Shown here piece by piece: positions 16,556 to 26,625 of a DNA stretch of 64,000 nucleotides. The position numbers were made by a program, and so were the translations under genes. Positions within the stretch are counted from its first letter, which is position 1. The number at the start of each line of letters is the position of its first letter. The notes beneath the pieces are model-generated. The model saw nothing but the letters and a program-made list of their open reading frames with translations. It ran no database searches and had not been told where the DNA came from. Source of the stretch: Pauljensenia sp902373545 (GTDB lineage: Bacteria > Actinomycetota > Actinomycetes > Actinomycetales > Actinomycetaceae); contig NZ_JAPWAG010000006.1 in NCBI RefSeq assembly GCF_041432775.1, positions 1 to 64,000 on the forward strand, in the 5' to 3' direction.

Positions 16556-17890
16556 GTGCCCTCATCACCTTTGCTGACGAATCCGACCCTGCGCGCGCTC
16601 GTGGCGATCGCGCTGTTTACGTACACGGCGCAGAACATGCTCAACGTGTCGATTGCGCCCCTGTCGCGTGCGCTCGAGCTGCCCGAGTGGATCGTGGGTG
16701 CGGCGGTGTCCCTGGCGGCCGCCGCGGTGACGGCGCTCAGCCAGTTCTGGGGGCGCCGCTCCATCGCCTGGGGGCGCAGGCGCGTCATCCTGCTGGCTCT
16801 TTTCTTAGCGCTCACGGCGGGCACGCTCTTTTCGGCGGCCGTGTGGGCGCGGGCGGCCGGCTCCATCGGCGCTTTCCTGGCGGCGGGTGCCATCATGGCG
16901 GCGCGCGGCCCCTTCTTCGGCGCGGCCGTCGCGGCGATCCCGCCGACCGGACAGGCCCTGGTCGCCGAGGTCACCCCGGACGAGGCCTCGCGCGTGCGCG
17001 GCACGTCCGCGTTCTCCGGCGCGATCAACCTGTCCGTCATGGTGGGTTCCCTCGTCTCGTCGGCGCTGGGCGCGTGGTGGATTTTCGGGCCCGTGCATGC
17101 GACCCCGATCTTCGTCCTCGTCGCGCTGGGAATCGCCCTCATCTGGCTGCCCCGCGACGGAGCATCCACCCGCACAAGGAGGCGCCTACCCCGCCTGACC
17201 GGTGAGGACACGGAACCCGAAGAGGCGGCCCCGGCCTCGTCGGTTGAGGGAGCGGGGAACGGCGCGAGCGCGGCGACCACGGACGGTGAGCTGCCCCCGC
17301 GCGTGCGATGGACCGACCGGCGCATCGCCCCGTGGATCGCTTCGGTGTTCGGCATCTACTTCGCCAATGGCGTCGTTCAGATCACGATGGGCTTTCTCGT
17401 GCAGGACCGCGGCGGGCTCGAGCCCGCGCCCGCCGTCTCGATCACGGCCCTCATGCTGCTGGCCAACGCGGCGGGCGCCATGCTCATGCAGCTGATCGTC
17501 GTGCCACGCCTGGGATGGGGGCCTCGCGCCCTGCTGCGCGCGGGCATGACGCTCGCCCTTATTGCCCTCACGTGCCTGACCCTCGCGCCGACGCTGTGGG
17601 CGGTCGCGGCCTCGACCTTCGCGATGGGCGTCGCCTCGGGCATGGCCTCCCCCGGCTACTCAGCCGGCGCGTCCCTGGCGGTGAACGCGCGCGAGCAGGG
17701 CGGCATCGCCGGCGTCATCAACGCGACCGGCGCGATCACGTGGATCGTCGCGCCCGTGAGCGCCACGGCCCTGTACGGGTGGATGCCCCTGTCACCCTTC
17801 CTCCTCGCGCTGTCTCTCGTCGCACTGTCGTGTTCGTGCGCGTGGTTGCTCCTGCGCAGGCTGGACGTCGCGTCCCGTGCGCGAGACTAG
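16556..17890 (+). CDS. MFS transporter
   Basis: This 444-aa polytopic protein has about 12 membrane helices in two bundles of six. They are separated by a charged, low-complexity loop at about residues 200-262 (RRRLPRLTGEDTEPEEAAP). The general MFS pattern is visible in the 2-3 loop (GRRSIAWGRRR). The substrate cannot be inferred. The GTG start at 16556 was chosen because the extension upstream runs through the thyA-folA terminator. The linker contains an exact copy of the 14-mer family at 17228-17241, encoding Pro-Ala-Ser. Confidence 0.83.
   Translation: MPSSPLLTNPTLRALVAIALFTYTAQNMLNVSIAPLSRALELPEWIVGAAVSLAAAAVTALSQFWGRRSIAWGRRRVILLALFLALTAGTLFSAAVWARAAGSIGAFLAAGAIMAARGPFFGAAVAAIPPTGQALVAEVTPDEASRVRGTSAFSGAINLSVMVGSLVSSALGAWWIFGPVHATPIFVLVALGIALIWLPRDGASTRTRRRLPRLTGEDTEPEEAAPASSVEGAGNGASAATTDGELPPRVRWTDRRIAPWIASVFGIYFANGVVQITMGFLVQDRGGLEPAPAVSITALMLLANAAGAMLMQLIVVPRLGWGPRALLRAGMTLALIALTCLTLAPTLWAVAASTFAMGVASGMASPGYSAGASLAVNAREQGGIAGVINATGAITWIVAPVSATALYGWMPLSPFLLALSLVALSCSCAWLLLRRLDVASRARD
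17228..17241 (-). repeat. Coding copy of the 14-mer family in the MFS linker
   Basis: The complement GCCCCGGCCTCGTC lies in the cytoplasmic linker of the MFS transporter, in a different reading frame and orientation from the copy in the DUF2505 gene. Confidence 0.7.
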
Positions 17891-17967
17891 GACGAGTGCC
17901 CCACGCCTCACAGCGCGCTCGGCGCTATCCTAGGTGGGTACGTAAGCCCTACGCGAAGGAGCCACCT

Positions 17968-19377
<1,410 letters not shown>

Positions 19378-19400
19378 TCCGCTCGTCGCGCTGACGTTTC

Positions 19401-19428
19401 GGCCCCGGTCTCGTATGAGGCCGGGGCC
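19401..19428. terminator. Bidirectional terminator between fumC and the TauE/SafE gene
   Basis: GGCCCCGG (19401-19408) pairs with CCGGGGCC (19421-19428) between two convergent stops. Both arms are near-matches to the dispersed 14-mer. Confidence 0.75.
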
Positions 19429-19435
19429 GGTTCGT

Positions 19436-20236
19436 TCAGCCTTGAGCGCGCGCCTTGCGCCGCATCCGCGCGATCGTGGAGGCGATGATGGACAGCAGGA
19501 AGATGTTGAACAGGATGGCTCCCACGGTTGGGGACACCCACGTGGCCATGAGGCGTCCGAGGGGCGCGAGGGCCGCGGCGGAGGCCCCGACGATAAGTCC
19601 GACGCGCAGGTCGACCATGCGGTGACGCAGGTTGGTGACCGTGCCGGCGATGCCGGTGGGAATCATGACGAGCAGGGACGTGCCGCGCGCGATCAGGTCG
19701 CCAGCGCCGACGGCAAGCTCCATGCCGGGCACGATGACGGATCCGCCGCCCACGCCGACCAGACCGGAGAGGATGCCCGCGCACAGGCCCACGAGGACCG
19801 TCCATGCGCACGAGGCTGGTGTCAGGGTGACGACGCCGTCGCGCGTGGGGACGTGCAGGTATTGGGAGACGATGACAAAGACCGTGAATCCGATGAGGAT
19901 CCAGGGCAGGACGGGCGCGGGGAGGCGCCGCAGGAGCCACACGCCGATCTGGGAGCCCGCGAGCGCGCCGACGACGAGGAGGGCGGCGCCCGCCCAGGAG
20001 ACCTCGCCGTGCAGGGCGTAGGTGCCCGACCCGACGGCGGCGGTGACGATGATGGCGGCAAGCGAGGTGGCAGAGGCGCGGCGCTGGTCCATGCGCAGGA
20101 CGGCCATGAGCGCGGGGACGATGACGAGCCCTCCGCCCACCCCGAAGAGTCCGGACAGGAATCCTGCCCCAATGCCGGTGGCGATGACGAGGAGGATGCG
20201 GCGCAGTGTCAGGGGCTGGGTGTCTGTGTCGGGCAT
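19436..20236 (-). CDS. TauE/SafE-family (DUF81) sulfite/anion permease
   Basis: This 266-aa membrane protein has seven to eight predicted helices. The family motif GFLSGLFGVGGGLVIVPAL near the N-terminus is repeated as GILSGLVGVGGGSVIVPGM in the second half, showing the usual internal pseudo-repeat. Family members export sulfite, sulfoacetate or related anions; the substrate here is unknown. The ATG at 20236 fits the family start. It is convergent with fumC and divergent from the oxidoreductase gene. Confidence 0.88.
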   Translation of the reverse strand: MPDTDTQPLTLRRILLVIATGIGAGFLSGLFGVGGGLVIVPALMAVLRMDQRRASATSLAAIIVTAAVGSGTYALHGEVSWAGAALLVVGALAGSQIGVWLLRRLPAPVLPWILIGFTVFVIVSQYLHVPTRDGVVTLTPASCAWTVLVGLCAGILSGLVGVGGGSVIVPGMELAVGAGDLIARGTSLLVMIPTGIAGTVTNLRHRMVDLRVGLIVGASAAALAPLGRLMATWVSPTVGAILFNIFLLSIIASTIARMRRKARAQG

Positions 20237-20367
20237 GTCTCCACTGTAGTCTCCTCCACGTCCCCCTCCTGAGACGTGTCTTCACCGGGCGCGAAACCTG
20301 CCCTCTCGCCCTGTTCGTCGCTGGGTCGCCGGGGATAGACTGCCCGCATCAACGAAAGGATGCCGCA

Positions 20368-20919
20368 ATGACTAACGTTCTGATTGTGTCGGGTCACCCG
20401 CGCCTCGGAGATGATTCGCTCGCGAATAAGACCATCGTGGAGGAGCTGACTTCCCTTATTCCGGGCGCTGTGGTCGACCAGCTCGACGAGCTCTACCCCG
20501 ACTACCGCATTGACGTCGCGGCTGAGCAGGCGAAGTTGGCCGCCGCTGACGTGATCGTCCTGCAGTATCCGCTGTGGTGGTACGGCTGGCCGTCGCTCCT
20601 GCAAAAGTGGGTGGAGGACGTGTTCGTGCGCGGTTTCAGCCACGGGTCTACGGGAACGGCTCTGCACGGTAAGAAGCTGGTCGTGTCGGTGACGACAGGC
20701 GCCGACGAGTCCTACTACTCCGCACAGCCGGGCGGTTTCGACCGCTTCCTGGCTCCCGCGATGGCGACGAGCGCGCTGGTGGGCCTGGAGTTCGTGGGAA
20801 GCCTGCCCCTGTACGGCGTCTCGTACGCGAATCGCACGGACGAGGCCGCTCGCGCTGAGATGGTGACGCGTTCGCGCGATCACGCGGCGCGCGTCGCGGA
20901 GCTGGTGGCGAAGCTGTAG
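20368..20919 (+). CDS. Flavodoxin-fold NAD(P)H oxidoreductase (quinone reductase/KefF-like)
   Basis: This 183-aa protein of the flavodoxin_2 (NQO1/MdaB/YwrO) family begins MTNVLIVSGHPRLGDDSLANK, the FMN/FAD phosphate-binding loop. It carries the conserved VLQYPLWWYGWPSLLQKWVEDVFVRGFSHG region and the TTGADESYY motif. Such enzymes reduce quinones, azo dyes or nitroaromatics, or regulate KefC. The ATG at 20368 follows GAAAGGA. It is a single gene; the physiological substrate is unknown. Confidence 0.88.
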   Translation: MTNVLIVSGHPRLGDDSLANKTIVEELTSLIPGAVVDQLDELYPDYRIDVAAEQAKLAAADVIVLQYPLWWYGWPSLLQKWVEDVFVRGFSHGSTGTALHGKKLVVSVTTGADESYYSAQPGGFDRFLAPAMATSALVGLEFVGSLPLYGVSYANRTDEAARAEMVTRSRDHAARVAELVAKL

Positions 20920-20946
20920 GCTCACTCCCGCGCGTATCCAACGAAC

Positions 20947-20994
20947 CCGGCCCCGGCCTCGTCCATCCATCCATCGACGAGGCCCGGGCCGGGC
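20947..20994. terminator. Inverted-repeat terminator of the 14-mer family
   Basis: A near-perfect 18-bp stem (one mismatch) lies between the convergent oxidoreductase and TfoX-N genes. Its left arm contains the exact complement of the 14-mer at 20951-20964. Confidence 0.75.
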
Positions 20995-20996
20995 AC

Positions 20997-21314
20997 CTAC
21001 TTCTTCTTTCTTTTCTTCGGTGCGGGCAGTTCCTGCCACATCGCGTCGACGACGTCCTGCAACGTGTCGCGGTCCTCCACCTCGACGAGGAGCATCTCCT
21101 TCGCTCCCTCGTAGGGGATGGCGCGCGGGGCGCCGGACAGGAGCCGATCGGAGGCAGGCGTGACCTTGAGCAGGAAGCGGTCGTCGTAGATGCCGCCCAC
21201 GACCTTGCCCCGATAGTAGAGGACGTATTCGCCCATCATCTTGCGGTGCTCCACGTCGTCCAGCTCACCCAGAAGGTCGAGCACGAACTCCAGGTATTGG
21301 TTGGTGGATGCCAT
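20997..21314 (-). CDS. TfoX N-terminal domain protein
   Basis: This 105-aa protein consists only of the TfoX_N fold: YLEFVLDLLGELDDVEHRKMMGEYVLYYRGKVVGGIYDDRFLLKV, with the usual Gly-Tyr pattern. It ends in a Lys-rich tail (KKRKKK). TfoX/Sxy controls competence in gammaproteobacteria, but isolated N-terminal domain proteins are widespread with no proven role. A competence function here would be speculation. Its presence in the same window as a DUS-like 14-mer is noted without claiming a link. Confidence 0.8.
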   Translation of the reverse strand: MASTNQYLEFVLDLLGELDDVEHRKMMGEYVLYYRGKVVGGIYDDRFLLKVTPASDRLLSGAPRAIPYEGAKEMLLVEVEDRDTLQDVVDAMWQELPAPKKRKKK

Positions 21315-21452
21315 CGTTCATCCTCGCTTTCTCGCTCAACGCCACGCTCGCCTGACCCTGCGCTGCATTGAGTGGCCTTCCTCTATTGTGGCGTATGAGA
21401 ACAGTGTAGGAGCCTGTGAGCGGTCCCGGTGACCGCGTTCGTTCATTGATCA

Positions 21453-21465
21453 ACGAGGCCGGGGC
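21453..21465 (+). repeat. Near-exact (13 of 14) copy of the dispersed 14-mer
   Basis: An intergenic copy with the first base changed (AACGAGGCCGGGGC) lies about 90 bases upstream of the duplicated membrane protein gene. No inverted partner is adjacent. Confidence 0.6.
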
Positions 21466-21557
21466 CGGGATTGGAAGCAGGGCGGGCTAGTATCTCCGTG
21501 ATTCTAGGGTCTTGAGAGGCTGGACCTCGCGCCTGAGAGCTCCGTTAGGATGGGGGC

Positions 21558-22562
21558 ATGGCAGATAAGCGTGACCCGCACGGGATTGTTAACTTCTTCG
21601 TCCGGTACCTGGTTCTCCATGTGATCTTCCTGGTCGGACTCCCGGTCTCCTATGCCATGGACCTGGCACTCATCTACTTCTTTGGTTTCATGGGCTTCTT
21701 CACCTTCTTCCAAGTGCTGATAGCCATCACCCGAAAGTTCCTCGAGAAGGCCGGATCGTGGAACATTGTCGCGATCGTGGGGGCCGTATTCTCCGACGTG
21801 GCGGTCCTGTGGTGGCTGGGAGGGATAGTCTCGGGTTTTTTCGTGGACTCCAACTGGGAACTCGTGACTGCGTGGCTGCCCTACCACTTCGTCGCTGCTT
21901 TCTTCGCGTGGGGACTCCGCGAGTTCTTCTACTGGTTGAGCCCGCGAGATACTGCTACGCCCAGCGCCCCTGTCGATGCCGTTGATCCGGCTGTTACGGA
22001 GAACCCCACCAGCTCCGAAGACGCAGATGGAGGAATGACAAAATCGAGGGACCCACGAGGCATCATGACGTTCATCGTCCGATACCTGGTCCTCCACGTG
22101 ATCTTCCTGGCCGGATTCCCGGTCTCCTATGCCATGGGCATGCATCTCATGTACTTCTATGGCTTCATGGGCATCTTCACCTTCTTCCAGGTGTTGATAG
22201 CCATCACCCGAAAGTTCCTCGAGAAGGCCGGATGGTGGAAGCCTGTCGCCATCATGGGGGCCGTATTCTCCGACATGGCGGCCCTGTGGTTCGTGGAAGT
22301 TCTGCTGGGTTATTATTTCGGCGTCCCCAGCTGGGGGTTCGCGACCCGGTGGTTGCACTACCACTTCATCGCTGCCTTGTGCGCGTGGGGACTCCGCGAG
22401 ATCTTCCGCTGGTTGAGCCCACGAGACACTGCGACGCCCAGCGCCTCTGACACTGCCGCCGATCCGGCTGAAACCGAGAACCTCAGCGAATCCGGAGACA
22501 CAGAGGAAGACACCCCGACGGACGCAACCGCGGTCACCGAAGTCGACACCGACAAGCAGTAG
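21558..22562 (+). CDS. Membrane protein with tandem internal duplication, unknown function
   Basis: This 334-aa protein is made of two closely similar halves. Residues 1-159 and 160-334 each contain the same order: RDP(H/R)GI opening, a VRYLVLHVIFL helix, a (G)FMG..TFFQVLIAITRKFLEKAG segment, a third helix, and FAWGLRE(F/I)F.WLSPRDTATPSA. Each half has about four membrane segments and ends in an acidic Pro/Thr/Glu-rich linker. The second half begins with its own Met codon at 22035, as if two tandem genes fused in frame. I do not recognise the family. It stands alone and ends in a 14-mer-type terminator. Confidence 0.7.
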   Translation: MADKRDPHGIVNFFVRYLVLHVIFLVGLPVSYAMDLALIYFFGFMGFFTFFQVLIAITRKFLEKAGSWNIVAIVGAVFSDVAVLWWLGGIVSGFFVDSNWELVTAWLPYHFVAAFFAWGLREFFYWLSPRDTATPSAPVDAVDPAVTENPTSSEDADGGMTKSRDPRGIMTFIVRYLVLHVIFLAGFPVSYAMGMHLMYFYGFMGIFTFFQVLIAITRKFLEKAGWWKPVAIMGAVFSDMAALWFVEVLLGYYFGVPSWGFATRWLHYHFIAALCAWGLREIFRWLSPRDTATPSASDTAADPAETENLSESGDTEEDTPTDATAVTEVDTDKQ

Positions 22563-22621
22563 GCCGTTTTCTCGGGAGCGGCTTCGTCCACTCCCCACCG
22601 CCAGGCAGGAGGCACAACCCA

Positions 22622-22661
22622 GCCCCGGCCTCGTCAATCCTTGAATGGACGAGGCCGGGGC
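22622..22661. terminator. Paired 14-mer inverted-repeat terminator
   Basis: Exact complement at 22622-22635 and exact 14-mer at 22648-22661 form a perfect 14-bp stem with a 12-base loop, between the convergent duplicated membrane protein gene and the 698-aa gene. Confidence 0.85.
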
Positions 22662-22680
22662 CGAGTTGCATCTGAACGAT

Positions 22681-24777
22681 TCAGTTGGTCTTCGTGTTCG
22701 TCAGGTGACGACCGATATAGCCGATGTAAACCTTGTGGGTCTTTTTTGTGTCCGCGTAGTAGTACATGCGTGGGGCGTTGCGGTCGTGGTGGGTGGGCGC
22801 GAAGTGGGTCCACATCGTGATCTCGCCGCTCGGGTCAACGATCATCGGCACTGGGAACACACGCTCACGACGCCAGCGCGAATTCCCTTTGACGGTGTCG
22901 CTCTCGTTGGACTTATGACGGTGCGGTGAACACGTGCGGTAGCCGTCGGGTGCCGCTTTGAGAAAGTCGTACACGTTACCATTCGCGAAATCACCGGCCT
23001 CCCGCGCACGCAAATAGTCGCGCAAGACCAGTATGTAGCGCCAAAAATCCTCCGCGTAGTTTCGCACGCTCAACTCGTCAAGCCGGAGCATCTCCTCCAT
23101 CATCGCGTCCGGATCACCGAAGACAACGTGTTGGCGCACCTGCTCATGCTCCGCATCACTCGTCATCCAGTCGTAGAGTTCAACCATGTCTGCCGGTGGC
23201 CGGTCGAGCATATCTTCCGAGTATCGGTCGTCGGATTCGCGCTGATCTGGATGCGTAGCCTTCCACGCGAGATGACGGTTCTTTTGCTCCAACTCGCGAA
23301 TCTCCTCGTTCGCATATAGGAGTCTGATCTCCATATCATCCTTATGCGACGTCAGATCTTCCACTTCGGACCTGAGGTCCGCGAGCTTACGCTCACTCTC
23401 CTGCGCCGCCTCAGCGAGGAGTTCCTGTGCGGCTTCTGTTTCCGCACGCGCATGATCACGTTCTCCCTCAAGTTCGATGCACCTGGCGGTCTTCTCCTCC
23501 AGTCTCTTCTTCAGCTGCGCGACGGCTCGTTCACGGTCCTCACGCACGCGCGGGTTCGCAAACTCGAGCACGTGCCCGATGAGTCCCCGCAGCTGATCGC
23601 TCCAACCAGATCGGGCCGCAGCGGGCTTTGTGCCGCAACGACGAACAAGGCCGACGTTGGGTAGGACACGACGCTTGGATGTGCGGGGCTTTCGCCCATT
23701 GTGTGTCAGAAGCGCTCTTGGCTGTGCGGCCCCAACCTCCTGGCGTGGGACTTCCTCACCTGCTTCTTTGCTGCGTGTTTCTTTATCGCACGCTTCCTCC
23801 AGGGGGTGGAAGGTTGGAATTGAGGCCCTGCGCTGGTCGAGTACCTTGTGGGCCTGGAGGAGTTCCTTGTCCAGCCCGTTGTCCCACAGGTACTCGCGCG
23901 GTGTTCTCGCGATCGTGCGTGCCAGCGCCGGGTGGAAACGTCCCTGCTCCTCGTCGTAGCCACGCAGGAGGGTCGCCGCGGTCAGGACCCTGTGCCGACG
24001 CGCATCGATCAGGTCTCCCGGCTGCACGCCCGGCAGGAACGTACGCAGGCTCCCTTGCGGCATGCCAAGCCCCTCACCGATCTTTGCGAGGTAGCCGGCA
24101 TACACCTGCGGTGTCAGCAAGAAATAGGTGGCGCAGCCCAGTGAGTCACCCGTCAGCGGGGCCAGAATCTGGTGCCACCGGCTTTCCTGCTTCAGAGCTT
24201 CCGGTGTATCGCCGTCGGTCAGCGGCGCAGCTACGACCACCGAGGTTCGCCTGCGCGGATCACGGATCCAGCCGATGAGTTCCTCCACCTGGTTGGCGTC
24301 GTTGATTGGCTGGAGGGCATCCGACAGCGGCATGTCCCGGTCAAAGACTCCGCCCTCACGGATGAGATCACACACCACTCGTGGAGGTTTCGCGTCCCAT
24401 TTCCCGTCGCGTGGTGGGACCACCTCCACCCAGATAACCTGCCGATACGCCGACTCCTTCGTGGCGCTCATCGCGTACAGGCGCATCACCCAGTGCTCGC
24501 CGTCCTGAGTGCGTTCCACTGTTTCAAAGAGCTGTCGGCTGTAGTGCTTGTCGGCAGAAGTCTCCCTCGTCTTCGTTACGACGAGGTCCATGTGTTGCCC
24601 TCGCGATGATAGAAGAGTGCCGAATCGGTAGACGCCCTCGTCGTTACATGCGGCTTGCTCACCCGCCTCCCACAGCGAATACTTGTCGTGCAGCCACTCA
24701 TGGAAAAGCCGATCAGCGACGCGCAGCGCATCCTCCCGCTCACCTAGCTCCAAGACCGCTCGGTACCCACGTGCCAT
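22681..24777 (-). CDS. Large coiled-coil protein of unknown function
   Basis: This 698-aa soluble protein is not recognised. Residues 1-330 form a mixed alpha/beta region with a strongly hydrophobic strand (TSVVVAAPLTDGD near 180). About 330-400 is basic and low-complexity. About 410-505 is a predicted coiled coil (RAVAQLKKRLEEKTARCIELEGERDHARAETEAAQ and following heptads). A conserved-looking C-terminal module ends YYYADTKKTHKVYIGYIGRHLTNTKTN. I have a vague memory of similar C-terminal endings in other actinobacterial orphan proteins but cannot name the domain. The ATG is preceded by GGGGGAG. It is alone between two terminator-like repeats in a patch of unrecognised genes, which suggests an accessory or defence-type role. 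That is inference only. Confidence 0.75.
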   Translation of the reverse strand: MARGYRAVLELGEREDALRVADRLFHEWLHDKYSLWEAGEQAACNDEGVYRFGTLLSSRGQHMDLVVTKTRETSADKHYSRQLFETVERTQDGEHWVMRLYAMSATKESAYRQVIWVEVVPPRDGKWDAKPPRVVCDLIREGGVFDRDMPLSDALQPINDANQVEELIGWIRDPRRRTSVVVAAPLTDGDTPEALKQESRWHQILAPLTGDSLGCATYFLLTPQVYAGYLAKIGEGLGMPQGSLRTFLPGVQPGDLIDARRHRVLTAATLLRGYDEEQGRFHPALARTIARTPREYLWDNGLDKELLQAHKVLDQRRASIPTFHPLEEACDKETRSKEAGEEVPRQEVGAAQPRALLTHNGRKPRTSKRRVLPNVGLVRRCGTKPAAARSGWSDQLRGLIGHVLEFANPRVREDRERAVAQLKKRLEEKTARCIELEGERDHARAETEAAQELLAEAAQESERKLADLRSEVEDLTSHKDDMEIRLLYANEEIRELEQKNRHLAWKATHPDQRESDDRYSEDMLDRPPADMVELYDWMTSDAEHEQVRQHVVFGDPDAMMEEMLRLDELSVRNYAEDFWRYILVLRDYLRAREAGDFANGNVYDFLKAAPDGYRTCSPHRHKSNESDTVKGNSRWRRERVFPVPMIVDPSGEITMWTHFAPTHHDRNAPRMYYYADTKKTHKVYIGYIGRHLTNTKTN

Positions 24778-24897
24778 AATTCGCTCCCCCCTTGGGCGTC
24801 AATAGACGGAATACTTCTGCCAGCTTACGCCTACAGAACAACCGTCACATTCGAACCAGGGTCGTGCTTATGAGTCGCGCATCACACGCTAAACCCG

Positions 24898-24923
24898 GGC
24901 CTCGTCGATGGATAAACGAGGCC
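24898..24923 (-). terminator. Terminator after the 295-aa membrane protein gene
   Basis: GGCCTCGT and ACGAGGCC form a perfect 8-bp stem with a 10-base loop, located 17 bases past the stop at 24940. It is a variant of the 14-mer family. Confidence 0.65.
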
Positions 24924-24939
24924 GTGGCCAGGCAGGCGG

Positions 24940-25827
24940 TCACCGCCTCCGTCGAGACCACCGGTACCAGCCCAAGCCCTTCAGAGCGTCATCAACCGAT
25001 TCCTCGGTGCCGAGACGGTCGAGCGCCTCCGGGTTCTTGTGGTAATACGCGAGCAGACTCTTGACGCGCGAGGGGACGATGCGCAGGTGGGCGAAGGAGA
25101 TCGGGCATTCGACATCGTCGTCGGTCTTAATCAGCAGGGTCTTGCGCTGGCGATGAGCAATAACGGCAGGCTTCGCCGCCCACGGAATCGTGTAGCTCAC
25201 GCCATCCTTACCGCACAGCATGACGACATTCTCGGTGAGCACGATGCACTCCTGCCGCGGGGACGAGAACAAGGAACGGCCAACCGCCCCCGCAAGCACG
25301 ACGAGCGCGAAAGAGGTCGTAGCCCCTAGCCGCACCAACAAAGAGGACACCCCGACAAGCAACGAGAGCCCGTAGAGCACGAAACCCAGACCTGCGCACA
25401 CGACGGTCACGATGCGCAAGACGGTCAAGCGCACGCTGGGCCGCACCGTCACACACCCATCAGGCGCCATGTCGAGCGTCACCAGCCCACGGGACCAGCC
25501 AGCATCCACCGCCGCACCGGCAACGAAGGTCGCGGCGAACATTATCGACGCCACAGCAAAGACCACGTCACGCGCGAGGACTCCCAGGGCTGCAAGGAAA
25601 ACTCCCACAAGAATGCCAATGAAGGCACCGGCCCACGCCTCGCTCTGTCGCCGATCCGACGGGTACACCGTAAAGAACGTGCCATAGTTCGGCTTGGGTG
25701 GGGCCGGCTCGCCGCCAGAGAACGAGGCCGGGGCGCGCTGGCCTGCCTGGGCTTGCTCGGAGCCTCGGTGCACACCATCCTCAGGATCCGCAGACTTGCC
25801 GCCGAGCGGGGGTTCAAACTTGTTCAC
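24940..25827 (-). CDS. Membrane protein of unknown function, related to the adjacent 251-aa protein
   Basis: This 295-aa protein has a Pro/Gly/Ala-rich cytoplasmic N-terminus (about 1-60) and four membrane helices (about 67-90, 92-110, 135-160, 165-187). Its C-terminal soluble domain of beta character is YTIPWAAKPAVIAHRQRKTLLIKTDDDVECPISF, and it ends AYYHKNPEALDRLGTEESVDDALKGLGW. The end matches the neighbouring upstream gene (GYYCDDPQARARLGQPDSVRDVRRALGW), so the two are diverged paralogues. The start is GTG with AAAGGTGA upstream. Function unknown; the soluble part could be PH-like. An imperfect 14-mer copy lies in its N-terminal linker (25722-25734). Confidence 0.7.
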   Translation of the reverse strand: MNKFEPPLGGKSADPEDGVHRGSEQAQAGQRAPASFSGGEPAPPKPNYGTFFTVYPSDRRQSEAWAGAFIGILVGVFLAALGVLARDVVFAVASIMFAATFVAGAAVDAGWSRGLVTLDMAPDGCVTVRPSVRLTVLRIVTVVCAGLGFVLYGLSLLVGVSSLLVRLGATTSFALVVLAGAVGRSLFSSPRQECIVLTENVVMLCGKDGVSYTIPWAAKPAVIAHRQRKTLLIKTDDDVECPISFAHLRIVPSRVKSLLAYYHKNPEALDRLGTEESVDDALKGLGWYRWSRRRR

Positions 25828-25869
25828 AACTCACCTTTCACAGCCCTCGCGTATCCGTCGCTGACACAT

Positions 25870-26625
25870 TCATACTGTCCACCCGAGCGCCCGCCTCACA
25901 TCGCGCACCGAGTCTGGTTGTCCGAGCCGCGCACGGGCTTGAGGATCGTCACAATAGTATCCAACCATCTTCTTGAGCTCAGGTTTCGACAGGGGAAGGA
26001 CTATCAGGGAAGCGATTATTTCTCGACCTCCGCGATAGCGAATGAGAACCTCATCAACGCCGCGAACACCCGCAACGACAGGACGATCCTTCCAATAAAG
26101 AGAATGACAGATTCGGCGCGAATCACGGATAACCATTTTGCGCTTGGTTATCTCAATGCTCTCACCTTTGCCAGAGGCAAAACGCATCATTCCAGCTACT
26201 TGTCGATGACAGCTCAGCAAAGCCAGAGCGACGACGCGTCGATACAGTCCATCCTCCAGGTGAATGGCACACCATATCCACCCACTAGTAAACAGGGAAA
26301 GAAGGAAAGCGATCACGCCGTGCAGATAAACTCCCATGGCACTGAGCTCGATCCTGAGTTGCTGCCTACGATCATCATGGCTGATCGACAAAAATAGGCC
26401 ACCCACATTATAGGCGAGAGGGAGTGACAGTCCGCTTAACACAACCATCAGAAGCAACAGTACACCGAGAGGCACCTTCCCCACATACAGTGCGACAACA
26501 GCACCGAATGCGACGAAGACCATAATTCCCATCGCCACCTTCTCGGAAAACGATACTCCTTCATCACGATCGGGAATGGCATAGAACCGCTGACTACGCT
26601 TCCTCTTGCGTGCTATCCAGCCCAT
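25870..26625 (-). CDS. Membrane protein of unknown function, paralogue of the 295-aa neighbour
   Basis: This 251-aa protein has a basic N-terminus (WIARKRKRSQRF), two helices at about 30-75, two more at about 100-140, and a soluble C-terminal domain. That domain ends with the same Tyr-Tyr, Pro, Arg-Leu-Gly, Leu-Gly-Trp pattern as the protein encoded just downstream. Its base composition is visibly lower in GC and its codon use less biased than the neighbouring genes, a sign of relaxed selection or acquisition. It is 42 bases upstream of its paralogue on the same strand, so probably co-transcribed. No function is assigned. Confidence 0.65.
   Translation of the reverse strand: MGWIARKRKRSQRFYAIPDRDEGVSFSEKVAMGIMVFVAFGAVVALYVGKVPLGVLLLLMVVLSGLSLPLAYNVGGLFLSISHDDRRQQLRIELSAMGVYLHGVIAFLLSLFTSGWIWCAIHLEDGLYRRVVALALLSCHRQVAGMMRFASGKGESIEITKRKMVIRDSRRICHSLYWKDRPVVAGVRGVDEVLIRYRGGREIIASLIVLPLSKPELKKMVGYYCDDPQARARLGQPDSVRDVRRALGWTV

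Noticed and set aside
20997..21314. Competence regulator tfoX/sxy
   Set aside because: Only the N-terminal domain is present; such proteins are widespread in bacteria without known competence function.
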